In this document: one piece after another, positions 24,510-36,455 of the stretch | Numbering within the stretch: the first letter of the stretch is position 1 | Layout: every line of letters begins with the position of its first letter | Assembly (NCBI GenBank): GCA_017979445.1 | Contig: CM030706.1 | Span: 21,159,884-21,223,883, forward strand | DNA from: Akebia trifoliata | Taxonomy: Eukaryota > Streptophyta > Magnoliopsida > Ranunculales > Lardizabalaceae | Reading direction: 5' to 3' | DNA length: 64,000 nucleotides | The notes under the pieces: model-generated | Databases searched by the model: none | What the model was told of the DNA's origin: nothing | What the model saw: the letters and a program-made list of their open reading frames with translations, nothing else | Translations under genes and position numbers: made by a program

Positions 24510-25735
24510 TGATGAGACTATCGTTGTTCTTCTCACCGGAGTTAATAATAATCTTAGTTTTACCTTACTTGTGGGCAAGTAGGGGATCGAACCCAAGAGA
24601 AAGGAGGAATAGAGCTAAGCTAAGAAGATAAAATTCAAATTAACTAAAAGGAATTAAAACTGTTTTTCTTTGTATTTTTGAACTTATAAGAAGATGTAAA
24701 ATTGCTAGAAAATAAACTAAAGTAAATGAAATTAAAAGCAAGTAAACTTATGAATTAAAACACCATTGGAGGTGGATCTACCTAAAACATGTTAATGAGC
24801 AATTCTAGTCTCTAGCCTTTTTATAACTCAATCATAAGGGCTTGGTGTTAGCTCCTTAGATCGGAAAGTTTTGCAATTAAAATGAAATAAAGGAACAAAA
24901 AACAAAGTAGAATTTCTTGAGAACTTCTTACTACAAATTATCTAATTTAAGCATACTTTATCTTGATCTAATCTAAGCATAAAGTATCTATATTAAGAAT
25001 AAAATGTGCAAGAAACTTAAAGAGAATTCATAAGCATTTTAAATAAAAGAAAGGCATAAATTAGAAATAACACAAGAACTTGCTCTAGGCTTTTCCACTC
25101 TCCAATGGAGGGGAACTTAGCCTAATGTCATTGCAAGAGAGGGAAGATAAGAGATGAAAGAACTTTTCTTCATTTCATGGAGAAAATTACAACTTCTTCT
25201 TCTTCTACTTCTTACAAGACTAGTTACCAAAAGAAAATAACTAGAAAATGAAAATACAAAAAATAAGAGAATAGGCAAAGAGCCTTAGATTAAAGGAGTC
25301 TTGGATAAGAGAACCAAGATGGGACCCTTTCTCTAGAAATGAAGGCTCTATTTATAGAGAAAAATGTGTGTAGAAGAGTCTAAAAGTAGCCTCCACTTTT
25401 CTTTGCACAAAAAGACAAAAGAGGAGAATATGAGTTAAGGATTAGGGCATTCCAAAGGATTAGGGCATTCCAAAGTGTTAGGGCATTCCAAAGTGGGCCC
25501 AAATGCTTTTGCCTTGAGATTTTGATTCCAAATTGTTGATTTTCTGCACAAGAAACACACGTAATTAGATTTATCTAGTAAATGAATTTATTTATATATA
25601 ATTAAGCCTAATTAACATGCAACGTGGTGGTTTGAGGCTTATCATGATTATATCTTATATAGAGAAATAGGTACAAAAATCAAGATAAATATCCAGAAAA
25701 TGTGCGTATAATTGAGTGTTTGGAGACACTCATCA
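24510..25735 (-). repeat. Element C 3' LTR
   Basis: 1226 bp, TGATGAG... to ...CTCATCA. It carries three tandem copies of an 18-bp unit GATTAGGGCATTCCAAAG (about 25439-25494), where the 5' LTR has two. Confidence 0.96.
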
Positions 25736-25748
25736 CACCCCCAAACTT
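25736..25748 (-). other. Element C polypurine tract
   Basis: The minus strand reads AAGTTTGGGGGTG directly before the 3' LTR start TGATGAG. An identical 13-mer lies at 26798-26810. Confidence 0.85.
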
Positions 25749-26990
25749 ACCTTTTTCTAGTCCCTAGAAAATAAAACTGCCACTTTCGCAGGCACCTCGA
25801 CTGCATTTAGCGAATGCAGCAAGCCCTTGAACCGCTAGGTTACCCCTAGTGGACGAGTTTGACTCGTGAGGGTTTGCAGAAAATATACCCACAAAATTTG
25901 AAAACAACTTTGAAGTAAAAATAGTCAAAATCAAAACTTATATTGAAAAGCACAAGTTTTTTTTGGTTTTGTCAATCAATTAGAAGTACTGCTTGGTATA
26001 GAGTCCCAACCCTTATTTCTCTACGACAAAACTTAGACTTAAATTGACCTTTGAGCGATAGTGATTCTAACTTAGAAATTTAAGAGATTCGATTTCCCAA
26101 AATGAGTTTCAACCTTCTAACTACTCAAGAATAACTGGAGTAACTTAGGGTAATTCTAAACTTAGCATCCTGTCTGGGGTAGTGAGAAGTGTGGATATTC
26201 ACTTTAATACCTCTAAGGGGCTTTATCTGTGATATTCCAGTATACTCACATTTTTACACTTGATGGCTTTCACCCTACTAAAACTTTACATAAACTTTTG
26301 GATCTTTGACTTTTTCTCTTTTTTTTTTTTTTTTATATTACTTCTTCACTATTTTTCTAAGAAAAGTAGGCAGCCCTTTTCACGGTACCCAGTCTAATTC
26401 AATGGTTGCTGTACAAGGTGTATACAATCCAGTTCTGTTTTTCTTCTAATCAACCAACCAATTGAACAAGGAAGTCAAAGTTCATCAAACCTAGTTTTTC
26501 CTTAAACTCTAGGTAGAAAGAAGGTAACAAGCTTTTAATACAATCTAGACTCTTGGTAACCTTATTAGAAGTGACTATAAACCAAAAGATAACTTTGCTC
26601 TAATTTTTGCCTAAGAGAAACATAAATGGGGACTCCAGATCATAGCTTCCAATGAAAGACTGATTAAATATTTTCACTAAGTGCTTAAAAGATACAAGCT
26701 AAGACTTTGAGAAAAATACAACAAAGTTGCCAACCAAATATTTTTCAATTTTTTTTTTGTATAAAAGAAGAAATAATATGTGGAAATCCAACCCATACAC
26801 CCCCAAACTTAAACATTATATTGTCCTCAATATTTCAACATATACATGCAAAGGTAAAATTGAAATTGACAAAATGAAATGAAGTGGGTTAGATAGCACC
26901 TGAGAAAGACCTTATAGTCCTGTTGATATTTAACACAATGTCCCTTGAAGTGCATGGATTGCCTCCCAGAAGCGCTAAGTTTAACGTCTT
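25749..26990 (-). other. Element C 3' non-coding region
   Basis: About 1.25 kb between integrase and PPT, collinear with 50941-52236 of A. Landmarks are a second PPT-like AAGTTTGGGGGTG (minus, 26798-26810) and a TCTGGGAGGCAATCC motif (minus, 26956-26970) shortly after the integrase end. No env-like protein can be read. Confidence 0.8.
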
Positions 26991-28398
26991 TAGCTAGACG
27001 AAAACATAGTTAATTTTGATAGACGGGATCATCGAGAAAAAGAACTTCCTCCTGCGGAACATACTCGAGAAACGGTTTGAGACGTTGGCCATTCACTTTG
27101 AAAGTGGATCCGTCCTTAGGATTAAGGACTTCAACAGCACCATGGGGGTAAACTGTTTGGATAATATATGGGCCAGTCCATCGAGACTTAAGTTTTCCAG
27201 GAAAAGGTGGAGTCTATTATCATACAACAAAACTTTTTGATTAGGAATGAAATTCCTCCTAAGAATGTGCCTATCGTGAAAGAATTTGGTACGCTCTTTG
27301 TACCTTTTGGCACAATCATACGAGTCATTTCTAATCTCTTCTAACTCGTCTAGTTGTAACTTTCGCTTCTCACCGGCTTTATCAAAATCAAAGTTGAGGC
27401 GTTTGATCGCCCAATATGCACGATGTTCTAGTTCTACAGGGAGATGGCAGGCCTTGCCAAAAACTAACCGGTAGGGAGACATCCCTATGGGTGTCTTGAA
27501 TGCAGTCCTATAGGCCCAGAGTGAATCACTCAATCTCAAAGACCAATCTTTCCTTGAAGGATTGACTGTTTTTTCTAAGATAGTCTTTATTTCCCTGTTA
27601 GAAATCTCCACTTGTCCACTTGTTTGTGGGTGGTAAGGTGTGGCAACCTTATGCGTTATGAGGTATTTCTTCATCAACGCAGCAAAGATCTTGTTGCAAA
27701 AATGCGAGCCACCATCACTTATGATAGCTCGCGGAGTACCAAATCTTGAAAAAATCGTCTCCTTGATGAATTTTATCACAACCTTGTGATCGTTAGTTCT
27801 ACATGCCACAGCTTCGACCCATTTTGACACATAGTCAACGGCAACTAGGATGTATTGATAACCCTGGGAGATAGGAAAAGGTCCCATGAAGTCTATACCC
27901 CACACGTCAAAAATTTCGATGATCAGTATAGGATTTTGAGGCATTTCATTTCTCTTAGAGATTTTTCCTAATCTCTTGACATCTATCACAAGATTTGCTA
28001 AACTCGTGGGCATCACGAAAAATACTAGGCCAGAAAAAACCGCATTGTAGGATTTTCATGGCGGTCTTTTTACCACTGAAGTGCCCTCCGCAGGCATGAT
28101 TATGGCAAAACTCTAGGATACTGACTTGCTCACAGGTTGGAATACAACGTCTAATGATTTGATCAGGACAATACTTAAATAAGTATGGCTCATCCCAGAA
28201 ATACCATTTTGTTTTTGACAGAAGACGAAGTTTCTCTTGACTAGTCATTTCGACTGGGAATTGACCTGTAACTAGGTAGTTGACAATGTCCGCATACCAT
28301 GGAACATTGGCTTGAGAGATTTGCATAAGTTGCTCATCGGGAAAGGATTCAGAGATGGGTAAGGATTCCTCGGATGGCTTGTTAACTATCCTAGACAA
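26991..28398 (-). pseudogene. int: Element C integrase (frameshifted)
   Basis: Two overlapping minus frames. Frame 28398-27955 holds the N-terminal zinc region [18 protein letters not shown], followed by SCDRCQ. Frame 28016-27093 holds the DDE core: GIDFMGPF with the first Asp, IISDGGSHF with the second, and a [14 protein letters not shown] block with the Glu. The core ends with [21 protein letters not shown] frameshift in the overlap (about 27955-28016) separates zinc and core domains; another near 27180 scrambles the C-terminus, whose homology continues to about 27000. Integrase would act in the nucleus to insert the cDNA; this copy cannot be made whole. Confidence 0.92.
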
Positions 28399-29215
28399 GT
28401 GATCAGCTACGACATTTTCTGCCCTTTTTTATCTCGGATCTCGAGATCAAACTCTTGTAGAAGTAGAATCCAACGGATTAACCTTGCTTTAGCATCTTTC
28501 TTTGATAGAAGGTACTTCAATGCTGCGTGGTCTGTGTAGATCACGACTTTAGATCCTATGAGGTAGGGCGGAATTTTTCAACGGCATAGACCACTGCTAG
28601 CATTTCCTTCTCTGTTGTAGAGTAATTAAGCTGAGCATCGTTTAGGGTTTTACTAGCATATTGGATAACATGAGGTTGTTTTTCAATTCGCTGACCCAAA
28701 AACAGCGCCTATTGCATAATCTGAAGCGTCGCACATAACTTCGAATGGAATGCTCCAGTTTGGAGGTTGAATAATGGGTGCCGAGGTTAACTCGGACTTG
28801 AGCTTGTTGAACGCAGAGAGACATGACTCTGAAAAGTCGAAAGGAACATCCTTTCCCAATAGCTCACATAAAGGCTTCGAGATTTTCCGAAATCTTTAAT
28901 GAATCTACGATAAAAACCCGCATGGCCTAGGAATGACCTAATTTCTTTGACCGTTCTAGGAGGTGGTAATTTTTCAATTAGACCTACCTTTGCCTTATCT
29001 ACCTCAATCCCTTAGCAGAAACAATGTGCCCTAGCACAATCCCCGATGTTACCATGAAATGGCATTTTTCCCAATTGAGGACTAGATTGACCTCTTTGCA
29101 ACGTACAAGGACCAAAGTCAAGTGATGAAGACATTCCTCAAAACTTGATCCAAAAATTGAAAAATCGTCCATGAACACTTCGATATCTTTTCTAGCATGT
29201 CGGAAAATATACTCA
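28399..29215 (-). pseudogene. Element C RT C-terminal part and RNaseH (frameshifted)
   Basis: Minus-strand frames 29358-28999 and 28824-28642, followed by further fragments, carry the end of RT and RNaseH. The RT catalytic block FMDDFSIFG is intact (FMDDF at 29159-29175). RNaseH homology covers about 28400-28790. At least three frameshifts occur between 29290 and 28400. The order is that of the family, so the region is a decayed part of the polyprotein and not a separate gene. Confidence 0.88.
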
Positions 29216-32200
29216 TCATGCACCGTTGAAAAGTAGCGGGTGCATTGCACAATCCAAAAGGCATGCGACGATACGCGAAAGTTCCAAAGGGCAGGTGAAA
29301 GTTGTTTTCTCTTGATCGATTGGAGCAACAGGTATCTGGTTGTACCCGGAATAACCATCTAAGAAGCAATAGTAAGAATGTCCTGCCAGACGCTCTAACA
29401 TTTGATCAATGAAAGGTAAGGGGAAATGATCCTTAGGAGTCATCGAGTTGAGTTTCCTATAGTCAATACACACTCTCCATCCATTTTGGACTCGAGTGGG
29501 GATTAATTCATTGTCTTGGTTCACTACCACAGTGATACCAGATTTCTTAGGAACTACTTGTATAGGACTCACCCAACGACTGTCAGAGATAGGATAGATA
29601 ATACCCGCATCTAGCAATTTCATCACTTCCATCCGAACCACGTCTTTCATGACAGGATTTAGTCGTCTCTGAGGTTCTAAGGAAGGTTTAGCAAAATCCT
29701 CTAAACGAATGTGGTGCATCACCACAGATGGACTAATTCCCTTGATGTCAGCTATGCTCCAACCAATAGCTTCTTGATGTTCCCTTAATACTCCTAACAA
29801 CTTTCCCTCTTGGACTTCATTGAGGTGAGAGGAAATGATCACAGGCAAGGTTTGATTCTTGCCAAGAAATGCATATCTCAAGGTCTCTGGAAGAGACTTG
29901 AGTTCCAATTTTGGAGGCTCGACATGAGAAGGAACAAGATTGGATGTGCGCACAGGAAGACTTTCAGCTTTTGCGTGCCACCGCACAGAATCTAAGAGTG
30001 GAACGGATTCAAGCAAAGCATTGACTTCGCTTATAGACTCTTCTACGTCCAAGTCAAGGCCAAAGTGAGCCAAACATTTCGTTAGGGGATCAGAGTACCC
30101 TAATTCTTGATACGTTTGATTGACTAGCGTATCTATCATGTTCACTTCCTCCATACCATCATCTACATCAATTCCTTGGAAATTGTGGAAGACGTTCAGT
30201 TTCACTTTCATATCCCCAAATGCTAAAGTCATAATTCCGTTTCTACAACGAATGACTGCGTCAGACGTGGCTAAGAATGGACGTCCTAAGATGATAGGAA
30301 TATGACTGTTCGAATTGATGACTGGCTCTGTGTCTAAGACAACAAAGTCAACAGGAAAATAGAAATCTTTGACTTTAACTATCACGTCCTCAACTATACC
30401 CTTTGGAATTTTTATGGACCTATCGGCTAGACTCAACGTGATATCTGTGGGTTTCAAAACCCCCAAACCTAATTGTTTATAAACCGAATATGGTAAAAGG
30501 TTCACACTGGCCCCTAAGTCTAAGAGACATTTTTCGACCACTTGATTTCCAATATGAATAGAAATTGTCGGACATCCAGGATCCTTAAATTTTGGTGCAA
30601 TCGTTTGTTGGATGAGTGACGAAGCTTGGGCTGCCATAATAGCTTCCCGAGGAAATGGTGTTTTCCTTTTAGCTGTGGTCAAATCCTTTAAGAATTTCGC
30701 ATAAGAAGGTATCTGCTTAATGGCATCTAGGAATGGGATATTGATATGCACATTTTGGAAGACTTCTAAGACACCCTCAAACTGCTTACCTTTTTTAGAA
30801 TCTCTAAGGCGATGGGGAAATGGAGCTTTTGGAATTGGCAAAATGATAGGAGGATTTTCCAAATCTTTCTTCTTCTCTGTTGGAGACTCTATGGCTTCTT
30901 TTTGAACTTTGTCCTTTTCTAAGACCTTTTCTCCCGTGTCAATAGGTTGGACCTTGTTGTCCACCTTCTTTCCCGAACGCAAGGTGTGGATAGCCTGGAC
31001 TGAGTCTTGTGGAGCTCCAGAATGGCTTCCTACTTCGTATTGACCTTTTGATCCGTTTGGAATCAAAGGTTGACCTCTAGGGTTAGGGATAGTCTGACTA
31101 GGAAATTGACCTTTCTCTCTCCCACTCAAGGAAAGAGCTAACTGCCCCAACTGAACTTCCATCTTAGCTATGGATTGCGCAGTGACCTGGTTAATCTGAG
31201 TTTGATTTTGATGGGTTTGTTGATGGTTTGGTATGAACTGCTGTTGCTGCCTCATCAACTCGGCAATCATAGATTCTAAAGACGACTGTTGTTGGGCAGG
31301 CTGCTGGTAATTGGTCATGGGATCTGGTATGATGGCTCTGCAATCGGTAGATTGTTGGGGTTGATAAGGGACTTGAGGAACAATAGCTTGGTTTGTGGAA
31401 GAACCAGATTGCCTAGGAAAACTCCTATTGTAACCTGACGGACCACTAGATTGAATAGGTTCATTCTGTCTGTATGAGAAATTAGGATGGAACCTATTAT
31501 CTGGGTGATACGTTTGGCTAAAAGAGTTTGGAGTTGGCTTCCTAAAAGCACTATAGCCATTAATCGCATTTGCTTGTTCAGCTTTGATTTGAGGCAAGGT
31601 GGGACAACACTCGACCAAATGGTCGTTGCCGTCGCATATGACACACAAAGAACTCGGTTCGACAGTCACTTGCGAAATTGTACGAGGGTCTAGGTGAGGT
31701 TTGGATGCTGAGATGGTAAAGGCATCTAACTTCTTCGTGAGATTATTCATCCCACTCACTAGACTACACATGACATTTTTGAGATCAGGGTCTGCCTTCA
31801 TCTCATACATGCCTGTCTTCCTAACCGGATCGTCTCTATCAAATTCTTCTTGGTTAGTGCTCCAATTTTGAGCACTCTCAGCTAACTCTACGAGGAAATC
31901 ATACGCTTGGTTGGGAGTCTGGTTCATGAACTGACCCTTATGCATTGACTCAACTAAGGTACGTTGATTCATTGTTAATCCTCTATAAAAACTTTGCACC
32001 AACTGTGCTTTGTCAATGCCATGGTGTGGGCACTTGACCAATAAATCATTGAATCTTTCCCAAGTTTGGGAAAATTCATCATCAGGACGGGCTCTAAAAT
32101 TTCTAATAGAGTCCTTCATTTTCTCAGTTTTGGCCACGGGGTAGAATTTGGCCATAAATTTCTTGGATAGAACATCCCAGGTAGATATGGAATTGGGTGT

Positions 32201-32554
32201 TAGGGAGTTCAACCACGCAGCTGCGTGGTCTTCCAAGGATAACGGGAACAGAATAAGCTTGATACTCTCCTCATCTAGATTCTGATTTCTAAAAGTTTGA
32301 CATATAGTCAAGAATCGATTAAGATGGGTGTAAGGTTGTTCACGCTCTAAACCGTGGAACTTAGGGAGCATATTGATGGTGGCAGCCCTAATTTCAAACT
32401 GAGGTGCATTGTTCAATGGTAAAACAATGCATGTGGGAGGAGATGCGGAAGCTGGAGCGAAGAGCTCATTGAGAGTTCGCTCTCGATCACCCATCATAAC
32501 TACTGATGGGTGTCTTGCGTATCCTACTGATGGTACGTTCGATCTCAGGATCAA
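29216..32554 (-). CDS. gag-pol: Element C Gag-PR-RT polyprotein (1112 codons, truncated by frameshift in RT)
   Basis: The longest open frame of the window. Gag domain at residues about 95-190 (DHAAAWLNSL, FSQTWERFND); zinc knuckle CVICDGNDHLVECCP near residues 303-317; Gln-rich linker about 400-470; aspartic protease with DLGASVNLLPYS near residue 678 (Asp codon 30518-30520); reverse transcriptase from about residue 968 (CIDYRKLNSMTPKDHFPLPF). A one-base loss near 29286 diverts the frame just before the AYRRMPFG block, and 20-odd unrelated residues precede the stop. Gag, PR and RT lie in one frame, as in Athila. The annotated Met is not the family start: an extra C near 32525 shifts the frame, and homology with B continues upstream to about 32607. 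Confidence 0.93.
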   Translation of the reverse strand: MILRSNVPSVGYARHPSVVMMGDRERTLNELFAPASASPPTCIVLPLNNAPQFEIRAATINMLPKFHGLEREQPYTHLNRFLTICQTFRNQNLDEESIKLILFPLSLEDHAAAWLNSLTPNSISTWDVLSKKFMAKFYPVAKTEKMKDSIRNFRARPDDEFSQTWERFNDLLVKCPHHGIDKAQLVQSFYRGLTMNQRTLVESMHKGQFMNQTPNQAYDFLVELAESAQNWSTNQEEFDRDDPVRKTGMYEMKADPDLKNVMCSLVSGMNNLTKKLDAFTISASKPHLDPRTISQVTVEPSSLCVICDGNDHLVECCPTLPQIKAEQANAINGYSAFRKPTPNSFSQTYHPDNRFHPNFSYRQNEPIQSSGPSGYNRSFPRQSGSSTNQAIVPQVPYQPQQSTDCRAIIPDPMTNYQQPAQQQSSLESMIAELMRQQQQFIPNHQQTHQNQTQINQVTAQSIAKMEVQLGQLALSLSGREKGQFPSQTIPNPRGQPLIPNGSKGQYEVGSHSGAPQDSVQAIHTLRSGKKVDNKVQPIDTGEKVLEKDKVQKEAIESPTEKKKDLENPPIILPIPKAPFPHRLRDSKKGKQFEGVLEVFQNVHINIPFLDAIKQIPSYAKFLKDLTTAKRKTPFPREAIMAAQASSLIQQTIAPKFKDPGCPTISIHIGNQVVEKCLLDLGASVNLLPYSVYKQLGLGVLKPTDITLSLADRSIKIPKGIVEDVIVKVKDFYFPVDFVVLDTEPVINSNSHIPIILGRPFLATSDAVIRCRNGIMTLAFGDMKVKLNVFHNFQGIDVDDGMEEVNMIDTLVNQTYQELGYSDPLTKCLAHFGLDLDVEESISEVNALLESVPLLDSVRWHAKAESLPVRTSNLVPSHVEPPKLELKSLPETLRYAFLGKNQTLPVIISSHLNEVQEGKLLGVLREHQEAIGWSIADIKGISPSVVMHHIRLEDFAKPSLEPQRRLNPVMKDVVRMEVMKLLDAGIIYPISDSRWVSPIQVVPKKSGITVVVNQDNELIPTRVQNGWRVCIDYRKLNSMTPKDHFPLPFIDQMLERLAGHSYYCFLDGYSGYNQIPVAPIDQEKTTFTCPLELSRIVACLLDCAMHPLLFNGA

Positions 32555-32607
32555 ATGGTTCTAACACGTTATTTTGTGAACGTCTACCAAGCATACAAAT
32601 CACACAG

Positions 32608-33796
32608 TCGATCAAACAATCACGAAAAGAAAAGACTGGACCTAGATAGGTTGCCTAAAGCTAGACAGCTCCTAACTGGGTAGAAATAGCGCAACTAGCC
32701 TTCCAACTCGGTTCTATGAAATCAAGTTTGAATCATTCGGATCTCCAGATCGGAGGAGGCGCATAATGCATAAGCAAGAGCACGCTTAAATACCTTCCTT
32801 TCTTGAATAGACTGAGTCTATCCCCTCAAAGGGCAAGATCTTACTAGATACAAAAATGACCAAGAAGCGCAATTGGCACAACTTGAAGCGGAATTTCTCC
32901 TATTGAGCTCGTGGGCCCTATAGTCAAGTCTAATTGATTTTAATTAATTTGATTGGATGACTAGTGAATTGATTATCCTAATTAGAGCAAGGAATTGGTA
33001 ATGACTTCCAATCCTTATCTTATCATGCCATCCCTAGGAGAGGGGTGCTCTTTACTACTTAATTAACTATTCCAAGTGTGTGCAAATTGGAAAAATAACA
33101 TACAAAGGCAAGGAGTAACCCACTAGCAAAGAGAGGCGTGGGTGTTTCGGGATTACCTCCCGTGCTAGACGGGGTGAAGACGGTTTGAGTTGAGTCGACT
33201 TAGGCCACCAACTCCAATTTTGGTGTGCGAACCTAAGGAGCCGTGACGGTATTGTCCACCCGTCGTCCTTCCTTAGTCTATTACAATCCAAGCCTTCTTG
33301 GATAATTAATAAAAATTACAAGAAATCCTATACAAGAGTTTCTAAAACAGAAAATAAACCTAACTAAAGATTAAAGGAAATTGAAAGAAAAGAAGAAAAA
33401 AGAAAAAAAAATGTTCACCTACAAGAAGCAAAACAGAAATGTTAGCAGAAATGATAGTAAATGGACTCAAAAACAGAATCTGACTTACCGCTATCTTGCT
33501 GACTTTGTCACATTTTATAGAAAATTTCGTTCTACCCCAAATCGATATACACTAATAGATAATCGGAGATCGGGAGTAGAAAGTTACAGTCAGTTTAAGT
33601 TCTGCTGTCAAGGGTGAAAAAGAAAACGAGAATGACTTTTTTTTTTTTTCAATGTTTTTTTTCTCTTCTTCTTCTCTTAAAATCTCAAGAACACTTGAAC
33701 TTATAGAAAGAAACCAAAAGAAAAAAGAAATAAAATAAAAATGAAAAAAAAAAAAAATAAATTTTAAAAAAAACTTACCACTACTACCTTTACCTT
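32608..33796 (-). other. Element C untranslated leader
   Basis: Collinear with the B leader. The module shared with Ogre-like leaders is at about 32695-32885, with hairpin ATAGAC-TCA-GTCTAT (minus) at 32807-32821. A-rich tracts (33380-33410) and T-rich tracts (33640-33660 and 33780s) lie near the PBS side. The frame at 33552-33815 is low-complexity and crosses the PBS. Confidence 0.8.
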
Positions 33797-33814
33797 TCCC
33801 CGGCAGCGGCGCCA
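33797..33814 (-). other. Element C primer binding site
   Basis: The minus strand reads TGGCGCCGCTGCCGGGGA, identical to B, six bases from the 5' LTR. Confidence 0.93.
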
Positions 33815-33820
33815 AAATTC

Positions 33821-35036
33821 TGATGAGACTATCGTTGTTCTTCTCACCGGAGTAGTAATAATAATCTTAGTTTACCTTACTTGTGGGGCAAGTAGGGGAT
33901 CGAACCCAAGAGAAAGGAGGAATAGAGAGTAAGCTAAGAAGATAAAATTCAAATTAACTAAAAGGAATTAAAACTGTTTTTCTTTGTATTTTTGAACTTA
34001 TAAGAAGATGTAAAATTGCTAGAAAATAAACTAAAGTAAATGAAATTAAAAGCAAGTAAACTTATGAATTAAAACACCATTGGAGGTGGATCTACCTAAA
34101 ACATGTTAATGAGCAATTTCTAGTCTCTAGCCTTTTTATAACTCAATCATAAGGGCTTGGTGTTAGCTCCTTAGATCGGAAAGTTTTGCAATTAAAATGA
34201 AATAAAGGAACAAAAACAAAGTAGAATTTCTTGAGAACTTCTTACTACAAATTATCTAATTTAAGCATACTTTATCTTGATCTAATCTAAGCATAAAGTA
34301 TCTATATTAAGAATAAAATGTGCAAGAAACTTAAAGAGAATTCATAAGCATTTTAAATAAAAGAAAGGCATAAAATTAGAAATAACACAAGAACTTGCTC
34401 TAGGCTTTTCCACTCTCCAATGGAGGGGAACTTAGCCTAATGTCATTGCAAGAGAGGGAAGACAAGAGATGAAAGAACTTTTCTTCATTTCATGGAGAAA
34501 ATTACAACTTCTTCTTCTTCTTCTTCTTACAAGACTAGTTAACCAAAAGAAAATAACTAGAAAATGAAAATACAAAAAATAAGAGAATAGGCAAAGAGCC
34601 TTAGATTAAAGGAGTCTTGGATAAGAGAACCAAGATGGGACCCTTTCTCTAGAAATGAAGGCTCTATTTATAGAGAAAAATGTGTGTAGAAGAGTCTAAA
34701 AGTAGCCTCCACTTTTCTTTGCACAAAAAGACAAAAAGAGGAGAATATGAGTTAAGGATTAGGGCATTCCAAAGTGTTAGGGCATTCCAAAGTGGGCCCA
34801 AATGCTTTTGCCTTGAGATTTTGATTTCAAATTGTTGATTTTCTGCACAAGAAACACACGTAATTAGATTTATCTAGTAAATGAATTTATTTATATATAA
34901 TTAAGCCTAATTAACATGCAACGTGGTGGTTTGAGGCTTATCATGATTATTATCTTAATATAGAGAAATAGGTACAAAAATCAAGATAAATATCCAGAAA
35001 ATGTGCGTATAATTGAGTGTTTGGAGACACTCATCA
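33821..35036 (-). repeat. Element C 5' LTR
   Basis: 1216 bp with ends TGATGAG and CTCATCA. The TATA box (reverse strand, CTATTTATAG) is at 34663-34672. It carries two copies of the 18-bp GATTAGGGCATTCCAAAG-type unit (about 34757-34792). Confidence 0.96.
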
Positions 35037-35349
35037 CCACCCTTGCCCAAGCAACCCTATATACCTTTTGATCGTGGTAACTTGTTTGATATTACGTTAT
35101 GGTGATAATCTAAAACCTTCAAACCCACTTCTCTCTAAAGCCAAAAAAAAAACAGCCAGTTTGATCTACAGTTGAGAGGTGGCACACGATGTGAGCAAGG
35201 GCCCACTTAAATTACTATTTCTGAATAGACGTAGTCTATAACCCTTGTTACAGTAGGGTACAACGTGGGCAGCAAGATCTCGCTTAGACACTGGTTTGAC
35301 CAAGAAGTGCAATTGATATACTTAGATTATATTTTACATACCTATGGGT

Positions 35350-35770
35350 ACGGTAAAGAGTTGTAGCTTTTATAAATGTTTGGCATCCACCGAGGGGGGG
35401 ACCGACCACGTACTAGTACTACGTTGGCAATCGGGACATGTGACTGTGTGGCTCACAATAGGTAAAAGGCTCAGGTCGCTCCAGCCTGGGTGCATCAATA
35501 TATCTCTCAGAATCACCTGATCCGGTGGTATTGATGCCCCAGTTTGATATACCCTAAGGTATGTGACTGGAGTTGTGGTTTTCATGAATGACGTCGCATC
35601 TCTTAAGAGATCGGGCCACGCACTAGTGCCACGTTGGCTATAGGACGTGTAAGTGTGCAAAATAGTAAACGTGCATGTGGGTGTTGCAAAACATGGTGGG
35701 GTGTGTGTCCGGGGCCTTTTTCAAACACATGGGCCAGATTATGTCATCACATATGGATATCAAATGAATA
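35350..35770 (-). repeat. Tandem 210-bp unit with palindromic motif (element F leader)
   Basis: Two related units. Palindromes GTACTAGTAC (35410-35419) and GCACTAGTGC (35620-35629) occupy the same place in each, between ACG and ACGTTGGC flanks, exactly 210 bp apart. The same arrangement is at 41948/42158 (G) and 63193/63403 (H). Confidence 0.85.
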
Positions 35771-36092
35771 TTGATCAAGAAAATAATACAAAACCCATCA
35801 CATCGAAATTAAGATGAAAGCAAACACATACAAATATATCTGTAGGATCATGGCATATTTATGGGCATATAACACAAATAATAATTAATCTGATCCAACA
35901 TTAAAAAGGCCACAATTTGTTGCCTATGGTCCAATCAAGGTTTACTTTTCGGTGATCCAAAATAAATCAAGATTCTAATAGATGTTACATTGATGATAGA
36001 ATGACAATGGTTGAGATGAGCTCACTCTCAGGAACATAATTGTGCTAACATAGATAAATTCAGATTTTCTATGAATTAGGAAAATACAATCC

Positions 36093-36455
36093 GAACTTGC
36101 ATCGATGATATCTAAGGCCCCCATAACGAAATCGAGTGAACTCAAGTTCTAAATTAATCTAATTGATGAGATCTACATTTTATTAATAGGTGCCCAGACT
36201 TAGTTCTCACTAGAATGTTCTGTAAAAACATTTTAACATTGCTGTCCCAACCTTCATTCAGAAATAATTTCAGATTTATAGATTGAACTTGCATCGATAA
36301 TATCTAAGGCTTCCGATAACGAAATTGAGTGAACTCAGGTTCTAAATTAATCTACTCGATGAGATCTACGTTTTATTAAAGATTCCCAGACTTAATTCTC
36401 ATTAGAATATTCTGTAAAAACGTTTTAACATTGTTGTCCCAACCTTCATCATTCC
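36093..36455. repeat. 192-bp tandem duplication in element F leader
   Basis: GAACTTGCATCGATGATATC at 36093 recurs with few changes at 36285. The similarity runs to GTCCCAACCTTCATCATTCC. I see no second copy in G or H, so the duplication is probably private to F. Confidence 0.88.

Larger units (their letters stand above)
24510..35036 (-). mobile_element. Element C: full-length Athila-like LTR retrotransposon nested in F
   Basis: Minus-strand element of 10,527 bp with 3' LTR 24510-25735, 5' LTR 33821-35036, PBS, leader, gag-PR-RT-RNaseH-INT and PPT. Its LTRs differ only by a few substitutions and small indels, so it is the youngest large element here. The flanks share only CCA (24507-24509 and 35037-35039); the empty site is seen in element G as TCTGGCCACCCTTGCCC (41568-41584). 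Frameshifts in RT, RNaseH and INT make it non-autonomous. No env-like frame is visible between INT and the 3' LTR. Confidence 0.96.

Noticed and set aside
25749..26990. Possible env-like gene after integrase in C
   Set aside because: Some Athila elements carry one, but neither C nor A shows a frame with signal or membrane segments here.
35370..35660. Minus-strand frame of 96 codons in the F leader
   Set aside because: The homologous region in G (42005-42292) and H does not keep the same protein; it reflects the duplicated 210-bp unit.
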